Shown: positions 27,800 through 36,831 of the stretch, piece after piece
Numbering within the stretch: position 1 is the stretch's first letter
How the letters are laid out: every line of letters starts with the position of its first letter
DNA from: Tessaracoccus antarcticus
GTDB taxonomy: Bacteria > Actinomycetota > Actinomycetes > Propionibacteriales > Propionibacteriaceae
Direction of reading: 5' to 3'
Assembly: GCF_003688855.1 (NCBI RefSeq)
Contig: NZ_REFW01000001.1
Coordinates: 1,178,001 to 1,242,000 of the forward strand
DNA length: 64,000 nucleotides
The notes under the pieces: model-generated
The model's database searches: none
What the model was told of the DNA's origin: nothing
Seen by the model: only the letters and a program-made list of their open reading frames with translations
Program-made: the position numbers and the translations under genes

Positions 27800-28468
27800 T
27801 CAGTAGCCTCCGTCGGCCACGCCACCTTCAAGGACGCTGCGCGTGCCTGAGAGTCCGAGGCGGGTGGCGCCCGCGGCGACCATTGCCTGTGCCGTGTCCC
27901 AGTCGCGGATGGCCCCGGAGGCCTTGACACCCAGCCGTCCGCCCACTGTCTCGGCCATGAGGCGCACCGCGGCGGCGCTGGCTCCGCCCGCAGGGTGGAA
28001 CCCCGTGGAGGTCTTGACGTAGTCGGCGCCTGCGGTCTCCGCGGCCTGGCAGGCGGCGACGATCTCGTCGTCGGTGAGGGCGGCGGCCTCGATGATGACC
28101 TTCAGGAGCCCGCTCGTGACGGCGCGCACGGCCTCGATCTCCTCGCGCACCTTCTCCGGCTGGCCTGCCTTGAGCAGTCCAATGTTGATGACCATGTCGA
28201 TCTCGTCGGCGCCCAGCATGCAGGATTCTGCGGCCTCAGCTGCCTTCGCGACCGGGGTGTGGTTGCCCGAGGGAAACCCGCACACGGTGGCCAGCTTCAG
28301 GTGACCAAGATCGTCGGCGAGGGGAAGCATCGACGGCGAGATGCACACCGAGTACACCCCCAACTCCTTGGCCTCGGCCACCAACTGCGACACCTGAGCC
28401 TGTGTGGCATCGGTCTTCAGGAGTGTGTGGTCCACCATCCTGGCCAGCGCTTCGCGTGAGATTTCCAT
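27800..28468 (-). CDS. deoC: Deoxyribose-phosphate aldolase
   Basis: A 222-residue TIM-barrel aldolase: [43 protein letters not shown], the Schiff-base Lys152 in [10 protein letters not shown] and a second lysine (Lys182) in [11 protein letters not shown]. It cleaves 2-deoxyribose-5-phosphate to acetaldehyde and glyceraldehyde-3-phosphate in deoxynucleoside catabolism. The ATG at 28468 is chosen because the longer frame upstream has a poor amino-acid mix. It is divergent from the GH101 gene, with a perfect 14-bp palindrome between them. Confidence 0.96.
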   Translation of the reverse strand: MEISREALARMVDHTLLKTDATQAQVSQLVAEAKELGVYSVCISPSMLPLADDLGHLKLATVCGFPSGNHTPVAKAAEAAESCMLGADEIDMVINIGLLKAGQPEKVREEIEAVRAVTSGLLKVIIEAAALTDDEIVAACQAAETAGADYVKTSTGFHPAGGASAAAVRLMAETVGGRLGVKASGAIRDWDTAQAMVAAGATRLGLSGTRSVLEGGVADGGY

Positions 28469-28550
28469 GTCATCCCTGATTCTGTAGGTGTGCTTGTGAT
28501 GGGTGTCCGCATCGTACCGAGCGCCGTGCTCAGCGGTGCCCGTTGCCGAA

Positions 28551-28564
28551 GACTCCGCGGAGTC
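28551..28564. promoter_or_regulatory. 14-bp perfect palindrome in the deoC/GH101 divergent region
   Basis: GACTCCGCGGAGTC is an uninterrupted palindrome in the 234-base divergent region, about 83 bases upstream of deoC and 138 bases upstream of the GH101 start. It could be an operator for a dimeric repressor. A second, shorter palindrome AGACGTCT lies near 28609. Nothing else is recognisable in this gap. Confidence 0.35.
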
Positions 28565-28702
28565 GTGATGGACCCATTCGATCACTGTGAACGTCCGTTG
28601 TGACATCAGACGTCTCACCTGTGGCCCTGTTCATCCTATTCTTCGGACTGACGTAGATGTCCCGGTTCGCAGGCGAGCCGGACGAACTGGAAGGATCTCC
28701 CT

Positions 28703-31700
28703 TTGTCCAGAATCAGAATCAGACGAGCAGCGTCCGTCGCTGCCGCCTCCGCACTCATGATCGGGGGTGTATCGCTGAGCACCCTCGTCGCGCAGGCCCT
28801 GGAGTACACCCCCATCCCGCAGTCGCAGCTGAGTCTCGTCAGCGCCAGCTCCCAGCAGCTGACCGGCGAACCGGCGCCCAGCGGCCCCAGCGCCGCCATC
28901 CTCGACGGCAACAATGCCACCTACTGGCACAGCCAGTACTCTTCGTTGGTTCCGGCGCCGCACGTGCTCACCTTCAAGGTGGCGGACGCGCCCGTGAGGC
29001 TGGGTCGGGTGCGCCTTCTCCCGCGCCAGAACAGCGGCTCCGGCCTCATCAATGAGTACGAACTCAGGACTGCATCGGGTGATTGCACGGTCGATGCCGG
29101 CTACACCGTGGCGAAGTCCGGAGCCCTGCCCTTCACCGATCGCACCGCGGAACGCGTGATCGCGCTGGATGCGCCCGTGATGGCCAACTGCGTGCGAGTC
29201 GTCTACAAGTCCAGCTGGGGAGGTGACGGCTCCGTTCAGGCAACGGCAACACTGGCTGATTTCAACGCTGATACCGCCACCGGTGACGTTGATCCGGTCG
29301 ATCCGACCGATCCGCCCACCGGGGTCGTCGTCGTGGTGCCCGCCGGCGCCGTCGAACTCGTTGACGGTGACCTCAAGGTCCGTCTCCACCCCGGTTTCCC
29401 GCAGGTGGTGGACTACCGCCTCGGCACCCAGCAGATGGCCGGACGCCTGGGCAACGCGCTGACGTCGGTCCTCATCAACGAGGTGCAGCAGGCCGTCACG
29501 GTCACCGCTCCCGTCAGGGCCGCCGACGGCAAGTCGGCCACGTACTCGCTGACGTTCCCGGGCCTCCCGGGCGTCTCCATGGACGCCGTCGCCTCCGTGG
29601 CGGATGGCGCCTTCACGCTGACATTCACGAACCTCGTGGATCCCAACAACGATGTGAACCGGCTCCGCATCCCCAATCACAACCTCGTGACCGTGGGATC
29701 CGCCGACTCCGCATCGCAGCTGACCGCCGGCATGCTGAACGTGGACCGCACCGTCAATGGTGACCGCTTCGAGAACGTCGCTGCCACGAGCGCTGGCGGC
29801 GTTCAGGGCTCATGGATGGTGATGGCCAACAACTCCACGCTGGCCGCCGCGTTCGACAGCAACTCCACCGACGACAACACCGCCACCGCTGCGGCCGCCG
29901 CTCGGGTGCAGGGAAGCAACAACCGTTGGCAGCGCCAGATCGTCGCCGACGGCTCCACGAAGCTCGGCAGTGTCTGGGCCGGTACCTGGACCTGGCTCGG
30001 TGAAGCAGTCGAGACCTACGAGGGCTCGCTGGGCCGCGACGCCGATCCCTACCTGACGGTGAAGATCACCGGCGACGCGAATGATGATGGGCAGGTCGAC
30101 TGGCAGGACGCCGGCATCGCCGCCCGCGACATCGTCGCGCCCAGCAACGGCATGGGAGACGTCAAGAACGACGTCATCTCCCGGATCCCGTTCAATATCG
30201 TGTCGCAGGCCACTCACCCCTTCCTACGGACGCTGGACGACACCAAGCGGATCTCGCTGGCCACCGACAACCTGGGTCAGAAGGCACTGCTCAAGGGCTA
30301 CGAGGCCGAGGGCCACGACTCCGCCCACCCGGACTACGCGGGTCACTACAACGAGCGTGCCGGAGGTCTTGCAGAACTCAAGATCCTGGCGGATGAGGGT
30401 GTCAACTACAACACGCACTACGGCGTGCACGTCAACGCGACGGAGTCCTACTCCGAGGCCAAGGCCTTCTCCGAGGACCTGCTGCGCATGCCGCCCCAGA
30501 AGGCGTGGGGCTGGATGAACCAGTCGTACTACATCAACGGTCCCAAGGACCTGGCCACGAAGAACGTGCTGCAGCGGTTCCAGGACTTCTGGGACGAGCG
30601 TCCGGCCAACCTCGACTGGCTCTACATGGACGTGTACTACCCCTCCGGTTGGGAGGGCGAGCGGCTCTCCGACGCACTGGAGGAGCAGGGCTGGGTCATC
30701 GGTTCCGAGTGGTCCAACAAGTTCCCCGAGCACAACATCTGGTCGCACTGGTCGCAGGACGAGCCGTACGGCGGCCAGACGAACAAGGGCATCCAGTCCA
30801 ACGTCATCCGGTTCGTCGAGAACTCGAGGCGTGACACGTGGAACCCGCACCCCATCCTCTCCAACTCCAACGTGGTGGACTTCGAGGGCTGGTCCGGCAA
30901 GGTCGACTACAACAGCTTCATCAAGAACATCTGGGCGAGGAACCTGCCCGTGAAGTTCCTGCAGCAGTCGGACATCGTCAAGTGGGAGCCCACGCAGATC
31001 ACCTTCAAGAACGGCACGGTCGCGAGCTCCACGGTTGCCAGCATCCCGGGCACCGTCGTCCCGACGGATCGCTCGTTCGTCTACGACGGTGCCACCGTCT
31101 ACCAGGGTGGGTCCTACCTGCTGCCCTGGAAGGATGGCGGTGAGGACCGCCTGTACCACTACAACACCACGACCGCGGCCTCCGAATGGACGCTGACGAA
31201 CTCGTGGAAGGGCCAGGGCACCCTGGAACTGTTCAAGCTGACCGACACCGGTCGCGTGAAGATCTCCGACATCATTCCGGTGAACGGGAAGATCACCATT
31301 CCCGGCGCTGAGGTCGGTGTCGCCTACGTGCTGTACCCGACCTCCAAGGTCCCGGCAGCCAAAGCCCCGAACTGGGGCCAGGGCAGTCACATCAACGACC
31401 CCAGCTTCTTCTCCGGAACCCTCGACGCCTACCAGAAGACCGGCGACGTCAAGATCGTGAAGTCGGCACGCGCCAACTCCGAGGTCGAGATGGGTGCGGG
31501 TCCGGCGTCGATCAGCCAGGAGCTGAACCTGTCCGCGGGCACCTACAGTGCCTGGGCCTGGATCATGGTTGACCGCGGCAAGACCCGCCCGGTCACCGTC
31601 GAGGCCTCGGGCGTCACGAAGGCGGGATACTCCACCTTCGCCGACGGCAAGGCCAGCAACACGATCACTGCCTCCACGGTGGAGAACGCGACCGCATCGG

Positions 31701-34054
31701 ATGAGAAGCGCGCCACCAACTACCAGAGGGTGCGTGTGACCTTCACCTCCACCGGAGCGCCCGTAACCCTGACGGTGCGCGCTGGCGACGGGGATGCCAA
31801 GGTATGGGTCGAGGACCTGCGGGTCGTGAAGTGGAAGGCACCCGCTGACGCGGACGCCCCCGCTGGCACCATCTACTTCCAGGACTTCGAGAACGTCGAC
31901 GTCGGCTACTACCCGTTCGTGACCGGCTACACCAACCGCGGCGGCGACGCTCGCACGCAGTTGGCAGAGAAGCACGCCCCGTACTCCCAGAAGGGCTGGT
32001 GGGGTGTCAGCCTCGACGACAAGGTGGTCGAGGGCGGCAAGCTCAACGACAACGTCCTGGACGGCACGTGGTCGCTGATGGCCAACAACGAGAACACCGG
32101 TGAGATCCTGAAGACCGCGCCGGGTGCCATCAACTTCGAAGCGGGTCGCAAGTACCTGGTCAGCTTCGACTACCAGACCACTTTTGCGGATCAGTACCGT
32201 GTCCGGTTGGGCCACGATGTTCTCAACGCCAGCGGTTCCACTGCTGTGAGTACCGTCTCCGACGTGCTCGGTGAGAAGCGGACCACGACTCGCTGGAGCA
32301 AGGAGTTCAACGCATCGGAGTGTGGCGTGCCGTTCATCGCCATCGACAAACTGCAGGGTCCCAACACCCAGCACAACATGACCATCGACAACATGCGTGT
32401 CCAGGACATCGGTGCAGCCGACTCCGGTGCATGCATCGCCGGTGGGATGGAGGCACCTGCGGCCGTCTCGGCAGGGGATGACTTCACGGTCACCACCACC
32501 GTCACCGGATACAACGACGGGATCACGAACGTGACCCATGCGTTGGACCTCCCGGCGGGCTGGACCTCCAAGGTGGCCACGGCTGGCAAGAGCACGCTGG
32601 CCTTCGGTGAGTCGTCGGTGCAGACCTGGACCGTCACGAACCCGACGAATGCAGAGGATTCGACGATCGGGTTCACCGGAACGGCGACTGTGGCTGGCAA
32701 GGTCTCCACAGTGACCGGTCAGGCGTTCGTCCGTGTCATTGCGCCCCTGCCCGGTGGTGAGATCTATCTCTCCGACATGCAGGAGCGTGTGACAAGCGCC
32801 ACCGTGGGATACGGGACGCTGCAGTGGGACAAGTCCAGCGGCGGAGGCCCACTCAAGCTCCGCGGTGAGACCTACCCCAAGGGCATCGGTGCACACGCCA
32901 TCTCCAAGATCGATTTCGACCTGAAGGCAGAATGCACAGTGTTCCAGGCCACCGTGGGCGTCGACGACGTCCAGGCGACCAGGGGCTCCGTTTCGTTCGC
33001 TGTCCACGGTGACAACAACACGCTGCTCGCGCAGTCGCCGGTGCTGAAGGGCAACGGCGCAACCTACGTGTTCAACGTTGACATCACGGGTGTCACGTCG
33101 CTGTCGTTGCGTGCTGGCGATGGTGGCGACGGCAACGGCAACGACCACGCTGACTGGGCTGCCGCCCGTGTCACGTGTGGCAACGAGGAGCCGCCGGCCC
33201 TGGATCCCAAGGTCTCGGCAACACCCGCTGTAGTGGAGCCGGGCGAGGTGGTCACGGTTGCGCTGACGGGCTTCGCCCCGAAGACGGATGGCGGCGACGT
33301 CGAGGTCCGGATTGGTGACGAACTTGTCGCCACTGCTGACATCGACGCCGACGGCAACGGCACGGCCACCGTCACGGTGCCGGCCGACGCCGCAGATGGC
33401 ACGCTCACCATGAGCGTTTCCCAGCCCGGCGCCGACGTGGAGGCCATCGCGGTCTCCGTGACGGTCAAGAAGGCCGTCGATCCGTCGCCGGAGCCCACCG
33501 TCACCCCGACGGTGAAGCCCACGGTCACCCCGACGGTGAAGCCCACGGTCACCCCGACGGTGAAGCCCACGGTCACCCCGACGGTGAAGCCGAGCGTGAA
33601 GCCCACGCTCACGCCGAGCGTGAAGCCGACCTTCAAGCCCGAGGACGTCTACACCACGCCGGGTTACCACACGGTCAATGGCCGTCAATGGTTCACCAGG
33701 TGTGAGCCGTACTCGGTGACGTTCCGGTGCTGGACCTCCATCTGGTCCACGCAGGTCACGCACGAGGGTGGCAGGTTCGTCTCGAAGACGGGCTGGTTCC
33801 ACAACAACCTGACGTACTTGCCGTCGCCGCGTTCGTCGTGGACCAGCAACCCGCTGGGCCGCACGAACAACTGGACGGCCTCGGATGGTCGCCAGTGGTA
33901 CACCGAGTGCGACACGGCCACGACGGGCCGCAACGGTTGCCGTAGTTACCTGTACGTGAGTGGTGTGGTGGAGTCTTCGCCGAAGGCGGGTGGTGGCTAC
34001 AGCTACACGCTCGTCAACAAGTGGGTCTTCAACAACATCGTGTTGTTCACGTAG
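28703..34054 (+). CDS. Secreted GH101 endo-alpha-N-acetylgalactosaminidase with NPCBM and C-terminal four-Cys module
   Basis: 1783 residues. A signal peptide (IRRAASVAAASALMIGG) is followed by a discoidin-like domain, then the GH101 core (~210-900), including a calcium loop DANDDGQVDWQD. The predicted nucleophile is Asp643 in LYMDVYY and the acid/base is Glu669 in IGSEWSN. Beta-sandwich/CBM-like regions follow, a NEW3 domain (~1250) and an NPCBM domain (~1350-1490), then a Thr-Pro-Val-Lys linker and the shared module (~1648-1783). GH101 enzymes release the core-1 disaccharide Gal-GalNAc from mucin-type O-glycoproteins. There is no LPXTG; the module may serve attachment. TTG start at 28703 behind GAAGGA. 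Confidence 0.92.
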   Translation: MSRIRIRRAASVAAASALMIGGVSLSTLVAQALEYTPIPQSQLSLVSASSQQLTGEPAPSGPSAAILDGNNATYWHSQYSSLVPAPHVLTFKVADAPVRLGRVRLLPRQNSGSGLINEYELRTASGDCTVDAGYTVAKSGALPFTDRTAERVIALDAPVMANCVRVVYKSSWGGDGSVQATATLADFNADTATGDVDPVDPTDPPTGVVVVVPAGAVELVDGDLKVRLHPGFPQVVDYRLGTQQMAGRLGNALTSVLINEVQQAVTVTAPVRAADGKSATYSLTFPGLPGVSMDAVASVADGAFTLTFTNLVDPNNDVNRLRIPNHNLVTVGSADSASQLTAGMLNVDRTVNGDRFENVAATSAGGVQGSWMVMANNSTLAAAFDSNSTDDNTATAAAAARVQGSNNRWQRQIVADGSTKLGSVWAGTWTWLGEAVETYEGSLGRDADPYLTVKITGDANDDGQVDWQDAGIAARDIVAPSNGMGDVKNDVISRIPFNIVSQATHPFLRTLDDTKRISLATDNLGQKALLKGYEAEGHDSAHPDYAGHYNERAGGLAELKILADEGVNYNTHYGVHVNATESYSEAKAFSEDLLRMPPQKAWGWMNQSYYINGPKDLATKNVLQRFQDFWDERPANLDWLYMDVYYPSGWEGERLSDALEEQGWVIGSEWSNKFPEHNIWSHWSQDEPYGGQTNKGIQSNVIRFVENSRRDTWNPHPILSNSNVVDFEGWSGKVDYNSFIKNIWARNLPVKFLQQSDIVKWEPTQITFKNGTVASSTVASIPGTVVPTDRSFVYDGATVYQGGSYLLPWKDGGEDRLYHYNTTTAASEWTLTNSWKGQGTLELFKLTDTGRVKISDIIPVNGKITIPGAEVGVAYVLYPTSKVPAAKAPNWGQGSHINDPSFFSGTLDAYQKTGDVKIVKSARANSEVEMGAGPASISQELNLSAGTYSAWAWIMVDRGKTRPVTVEASGVTKAGYSTFADGKASNTITASTVENATASDEKRATNYQRVRVTFTSTGAPVTLTVRAGDGDAKVWVEDLRVVKWKAPADADAPAGTIYFQDFENVDVGYYPFVTGYTNRGGDARTQLAEKHAPYSQKGWWGVSLDDKVVEGGKLNDNVLDGTWSLMANNENTGEILKTAPGAINFEAGRKYLVSFDYQTTFADQYRVRLGHDVLNASGSTAVSTVSDVLGEKRTTTRWSKEFNASECGVPFIAIDKLQGPNTQHNMTIDNMRVQDIGAADSGACIAGGMEAPAAVSAGDDFTVTTTVTGYNDGITNVTHALDLPAGWTSKVATAGKSTLAFGESSVQTWTVTNPTNAEDSTIGFTGTATVAGKVSTVTGQAFVRVIAPLPGGEIYLSDMQERVTSATVGYGTLQWDKSSGGGPLKLRGETYPKGIGAHAISKIDFDLKAECTVFQATVGVDDVQATRGSVSFAVHGDNNTLLAQSPVLKGNGATYVFNVDITGVTSLSLRAGDGGDGNGNDHADWAAARVTCGNEEPPALDPKVSATPAVVEPGEVVTVALTGFAPKTDGGDVEVRIGDELVATADIDADGNGTATVTVPADAADGTLTMSVSQPGADVEAIAVSVTVKKAVDPSPEPTVTPTVKPTVTPTVKPTVTPTVKPTVTPTVKPSVKPTLTPSVKPTFKPEDVYTTPGYHTVNGRQWFTRCEPYSVTFRCWTSIWSTQVTHEGGRFVSKTGWFHNNLTYLPSPRSSWTSNPLGRTNNWTASDGRQWYTECDTATTGRNGCRSYLYVSGVVESSPKAGGGYSYTLVNKWVFNNIVLFT
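33497..33591 (+). repeat. Four-copy 24-bp tandem repeat encoding a Thr-Val-Lys-Pro linker
   Basis: A 24-base unit (begins ACGGTCACCCCGACGG) is repeated four times almost exactly and codes for repeated TVTPTVKP. It forms the linker between the NPCBM/Ig-like part and the C-terminal module of the GH101 protein. Degenerate TVKP-like units continue to about 33640. Confidence 0.9.
33641..34054 (+). other. Region coding for the four-Cys C-terminal module of the GH101 protein
   Basis: Residues ~1648-1783 match the N-terminal module of the three secreted paralogues at 53.3-56.8 kb: DVYTTPG, RCE..., RCW, GWFHNNLTYLPSPR, NPLGRTNNW, YTECDTATTG, GCRSY and WVFNNIVLF. All four cysteines are conserved. This marks it as an independently shuffled extracellular domain; I do not recall a named family for it. 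Confidence 0.85.
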
Positions 34055-34071
34055 TCCCATCACTGGGTGGG

Positions 34072-34103
34072 GCGGGGCCGGTTCCTTCGGGGACCGGCCC
34101 CGC
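34072..34103. terminator. Bidirectional hairpin terminator
   Basis: An 11-bp perfect GC-rich stem (GCGGGGCCGGT with ACCGGCCCCGC) closed by a ten-base loop containing TTCG, between the convergent GH101 and histidine-kinase genes. No T-tract, as usual for actinobacteria. Confidence 0.75.
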
Positions 34104-34144
34104 TTCGCGTCTTTCGACCTTTCGAGTCCTGGATGCCGTCGCGG

Positions 34145-35566
34145 CTACTTGATCTGCGACGGCGCGGGACGCAGCCAGACCGTGAAGCAGGTGTTGCCCG
34201 GCCGCGACTCCACCTGTGTGGCGCCCCCGAAGCTGCGCACCACCGCGTGCACAATGGCCAGACCGAGGCCGGTGGAGCGGCTGTCGGAATGGGTGCGCGC
34301 CACGTCGGCGCGGGTGAAGCGTTCGAACACGCGAGGCAGGACGTCGGCGGGGACGCCCGGGCCGTCGTCGCGCACCTCCAGGCATGCCCGGCCCTGGCGC
34401 ATGGCGACGGTCGTGGTCACGGTGGTGCCCTCCGGGGTGTGGTTGCGGGCGTTCGACAGCAGGTTCACCACCACCTGGTGGAGTTGGCCGGGGTTGGCCA
34501 TCACGTCGAAGCCCTCGTCCGGCAGGTTCATGCGCCACACGTGCCCGGGGCCGGCCACCTGTGCGTCGCTGACAGCGTTCAGCACCGTCTCCACAATATC
34601 CACGGGCCGCAACTCCACGGGCGGCTCGGCGTCGAGCCGTGCGAGCAGCAGGAGGTCGCTGACCAGCGTGGTCATGCGCAGGGATTCGGAATGAATGCGC
34701 TTCAGGGCGTGGGCCACGTCGTCCGCGGATGCTTCGGGGCGCTCCGCCAGCTCCGCGTAGCCCTGGATGGCCGCCAGTGGGTTGCGGAGTTCGTGGGAGG
34801 CGTCGGCGACGAACCGGCGGAGCTTGATCTCCGAGGCCTGACGCACAGCCAGCGCGCCCTGCACGTTCATCAGCATGTGATTGAAAGCGGTGGCGAGTTG
34901 CGCCACCTCGTGGTCCGGGGGCAGCCCCTCGGCATCGACGGGGGCAGGCACCTGCACGTCGCCCTCATCCAGGCGCAGGTTGGACACCTCATGGGCTGTG
35001 CGGCCGAGCGCGCGCAGCGGGCGCGTGGCGCGGCTCACCAGGGCGGCGGTGGCCGCGGCCGCCACCACCACTGCCAACATCCCCAGCGACACCGTCAGCA
35101 CCGTCAGTCCCAGGAGGGTCCTGTTCTGCTCGGCCAGGGGGAGGGCCACGACGATGCGGTTCTCGTCCACCCTGGCCTCTGCCCGGTACTCGCCCAGGCC
35201 GGGGACGCTGATCGTGTGCTTCTCCCCGTCGGCCGGGACAGCCAGCAGCGCGTCGCCAGCATCTGTCGCGACCCTGCGGAAGCTGCCATCACCGACGGTT
35301 GTGCCGCGCTTCTCGCCGTTTTGCATGAGGGCGACGATGATGGTGCCCTGTGCCATCCCCGGGACGTTGATGCCGGGTGCCATGTCGCCGGGGGAGCCGG
35401 GGCGCCCCTGCCGCGTGAACGCGGCCTCCAACTGGGAGTCCACCTGGTTGTACGTCATGGTGCGGGCCGCCAGCAGCGTACTGGCTGAGAGGATGATGGC
35501 CAGCACCGCCACGATCAGAGTCACCCGGTGCCGGAGTTGTGCGGACAGGGTGAGGGATCTGGTCAT
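34145..35566 (-). CDS. Sensor histidine kinase
   Basis: 473 residues: two membrane helices flank a ~110-residue extracellular sensor region, then a HAMP domain (SRATRPLRALGRTA), dimerisation domain with the phosphorylated histidine in DASHELRNPLAAIQGY, and an ATPase domain with N box NLLSNARNHT, G1 DDGPGVP, F box FERF and G2 STGLGLAIV. The start ATG at 35566 overlaps the response-regulator stop (ATGA). The stimulus is unknown. It resembles the PhoR/TrcS/MprB group of actinobacteria. Confidence 0.93.
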   Translation of the reverse strand: MTRSLTLSAQLRHRVTLIVAVLAIILSASTLLAARTMTYNQVDSQLEAAFTRQGRPGSPGDMAPGINVPGMAQGTIIVALMQNGEKRGTTVGDGSFRRVATDAGDALLAVPADGEKHTISVPGLGEYRAEARVDENRIVVALPLAEQNRTLLGLTVLTVSLGMLAVVVAAAATAALVSRATRPLRALGRTAHEVSNLRLDEGDVQVPAPVDAEGLPPDHEVAQLATAFNHMLMNVQGALAVRQASEIKLRRFVADASHELRNPLAAIQGYAELAERPEASADDVAHALKRIHSESLRMTTLVSDLLLLARLDAEPPVELRPVDIVETVLNAVSDAQVAGPGHVWRMNLPDEGFDVMANPGQLHQVVVNLLSNARNHTPEGTTVTTTVAMRQGRACLEVRDDGPGVPADVLPRVFERFTRADVARTHSDSRSTGLGLAIVHAVVRSFGGATQVESRPGNTCFTVWLRPAPSQIK

Positions 35567-36285
35567 GCCGGCCGCAGGACGTAACCGACGCCCCGCATGG
35601 TGTGAATCATGGGGTCGCGCCCCGCGTCGATCTTCTTGCGCAAGTAGGAGATGTAGAGCTCCACCACGTTGGCCTGGCCGCCGAAATCGTAGTTCCACAC
35701 CCTGTCGAGGATCTGGGCCTTGCTGAGGACACGCTTGGGGTTGCGCATCAGGTAGCGCAGCAGTTCGAACTCGGTGGCCGTGAGGTTGATGGGTGTGCCG
35801 CTGCGGAACACCTCATGGGAGTCCTCGTCGAGCACCAGGTCGCCGACGACCAGTTGCGTCGACGGCGTGGGGGCGGTGGCGCCGGAGCGGCGCAGCAGCC
35901 CGCGGAGCCGGGCGATGACCTCCTCCAGGCTGAAGGGTTTGGTGACGTAGTCGTCCCCGCCGGCGGTGAGCCCGCTGATGCGATCGCTCACACCGTCCTT
36001 GGCGGTGAGGAAGATCACGGGCACCTCCGGCTGGAACGCGCGGACCCGCCGCATCACCTCGAGTCCGTCGAAGTCCGGCAGCATCATGTCCAGGACGATG
36101 GCGTCGGGCTGGCTCTGCCTGGCGACGCGCACCGCCTCTGTGCCGGAGCGGGCGGTGTGCACCTCCCAGCCCTCGTAGCGCATGGCAAGGGACAGGAGTT
36201 CGATGAGGCTCGGCTCGTCGTCGACGGTGAGTACCCGGATGGGGGTGCCATCGAGCCGTTGGAGGGTGTCAGCGGTGGAGGCCAT
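35563..36285 (-). CDS. OmpR/PhoB-type response regulator
   Basis: 240 residues. The receiver domain has the acidic pair VDDEPS, the phospho-acceptor Asp in VLDMMLPD, the Thr in FLTAKD and Lys in YVTKPF. A winged-helix DNA-binding domain follows (LTATEFELLRYLMRNP, DRVWNYDFGGQANVVELYISYLRKKID, IHTMRGVGYVLRP). It is the first gene of the two-component operon and is translationally coupled to the kinase. Targets are not evident. Confidence 0.95.
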   Translation of the reverse strand: MASTADTLQRLDGTPIRVLTVDDEPSLIELLSLAMRYEGWEVHTARSGTEAVRVARQSQPDAIVLDMMLPDFDGLEVMRRVRAFQPEVPVIFLTAKDGVSDRISGLTAGGDDYVTKPFSLEEVIARLRGLLRRSGATAPTPSTQLVVGDLVLDEDSHEVFRSGTPINLTATEFELLRYLMRNPKRVLSKAQILDRVWNYDFGGQANVVELYISYLRKKIDAGRDPMIHTMRGVGYVLRPA

Positions 36286-36351
36286 GCGACCACTGTGGCA
36301 CCATCCTGTGGCGAAAAGCCATGAATGTGCTGTGCGTTTCCTGTGAAGGGG

Positions 36352-36828
36352 TCAGAAGGCCTGGGGGTGGATGCGGTCTGCGTCGCTTTCGTCGACGATG
36401 AGTTCGTCGCCGTCGTGCTGGGGTCGCAGGAAGAGGTTGTCGAGGCCTGCTCGTCCCGAGCCGTGCGCAAGGAGGAGGAGTCCGACGGCAGCCTGCACGG
36501 CGTTGTACTCCCAACCCTGCTCGTGGGCATAGAACTCCTCGGAGCGCAGCAGGACGATGGTGGCGAGGTTCAGGACCACGATCCCCAGACCCACCAGCGG
36601 TGTGGCGAGCCCGAAGACGAGCAGGATGCCACCCACGATCTCGAACCCGACGACGATCCACACGATGGTCGTGGCGTTGCCGATTCCGGCACCGTCCAGG
36701 AGGGACACCTCCTTGGCGATTCCCATCACCTGCCACCTGTGCCAGCCGTGCGCGAGCAGGACCACACCCATGAGGATGCGGGACAGAAGGAGCGCAACGT
36801 CGCGCACCACCCGGAGGAAGGAACGCAT
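36352..36828 (-). CDS. DoxX-family membrane protein
   Basis: 158 residues with four membrane helices and the DoxX pattern (LLSRILMGVVLLAHGWHRW, then GFEIVGGILLVFGLATPLVGLGI and YNAVQAAVGLLLLAHGSGRAGLD). The C-terminal ~25 residues are acidic and hydrophilic. DoxX proteins are often linked to respiratory or thiol-redox chains. It begins 3 bases after the ndh stop, so it probably belongs to the ndh operon and serves the respiratory membrane. Confidence 0.85.
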   Translation of the reverse strand: MRSFLRVVRDVALLLSRILMGVVLLAHGWHRWQVMGIAKEVSLLDGAGIGNATTIVWIVVGFEIVGGILLVFGLATPLVGLGIVVLNLATIVLLRSEEFYAHEQGWEYNAVQAAVGLLLLAHGSGRAGLDNLFLRPQHDGDELIVDESDADRIHPQAF

Positions 36829-36831
36829 TGA

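Noticed and set aside
28469-28702. Riboswitch in the deoC/GH101 gap
   Set aside because: No conserved structure could be recognised; only a palindrome was found.
30224-34063. Long antisense open frame opposite the GH101 gene
   Set aside because: A 1279-codon frame arises from high GC and matches the codon-position shadow of GH101; its residues are a Val/Gly/Arg/Asp mix with no domain, and the plus strand has clear family motifs.
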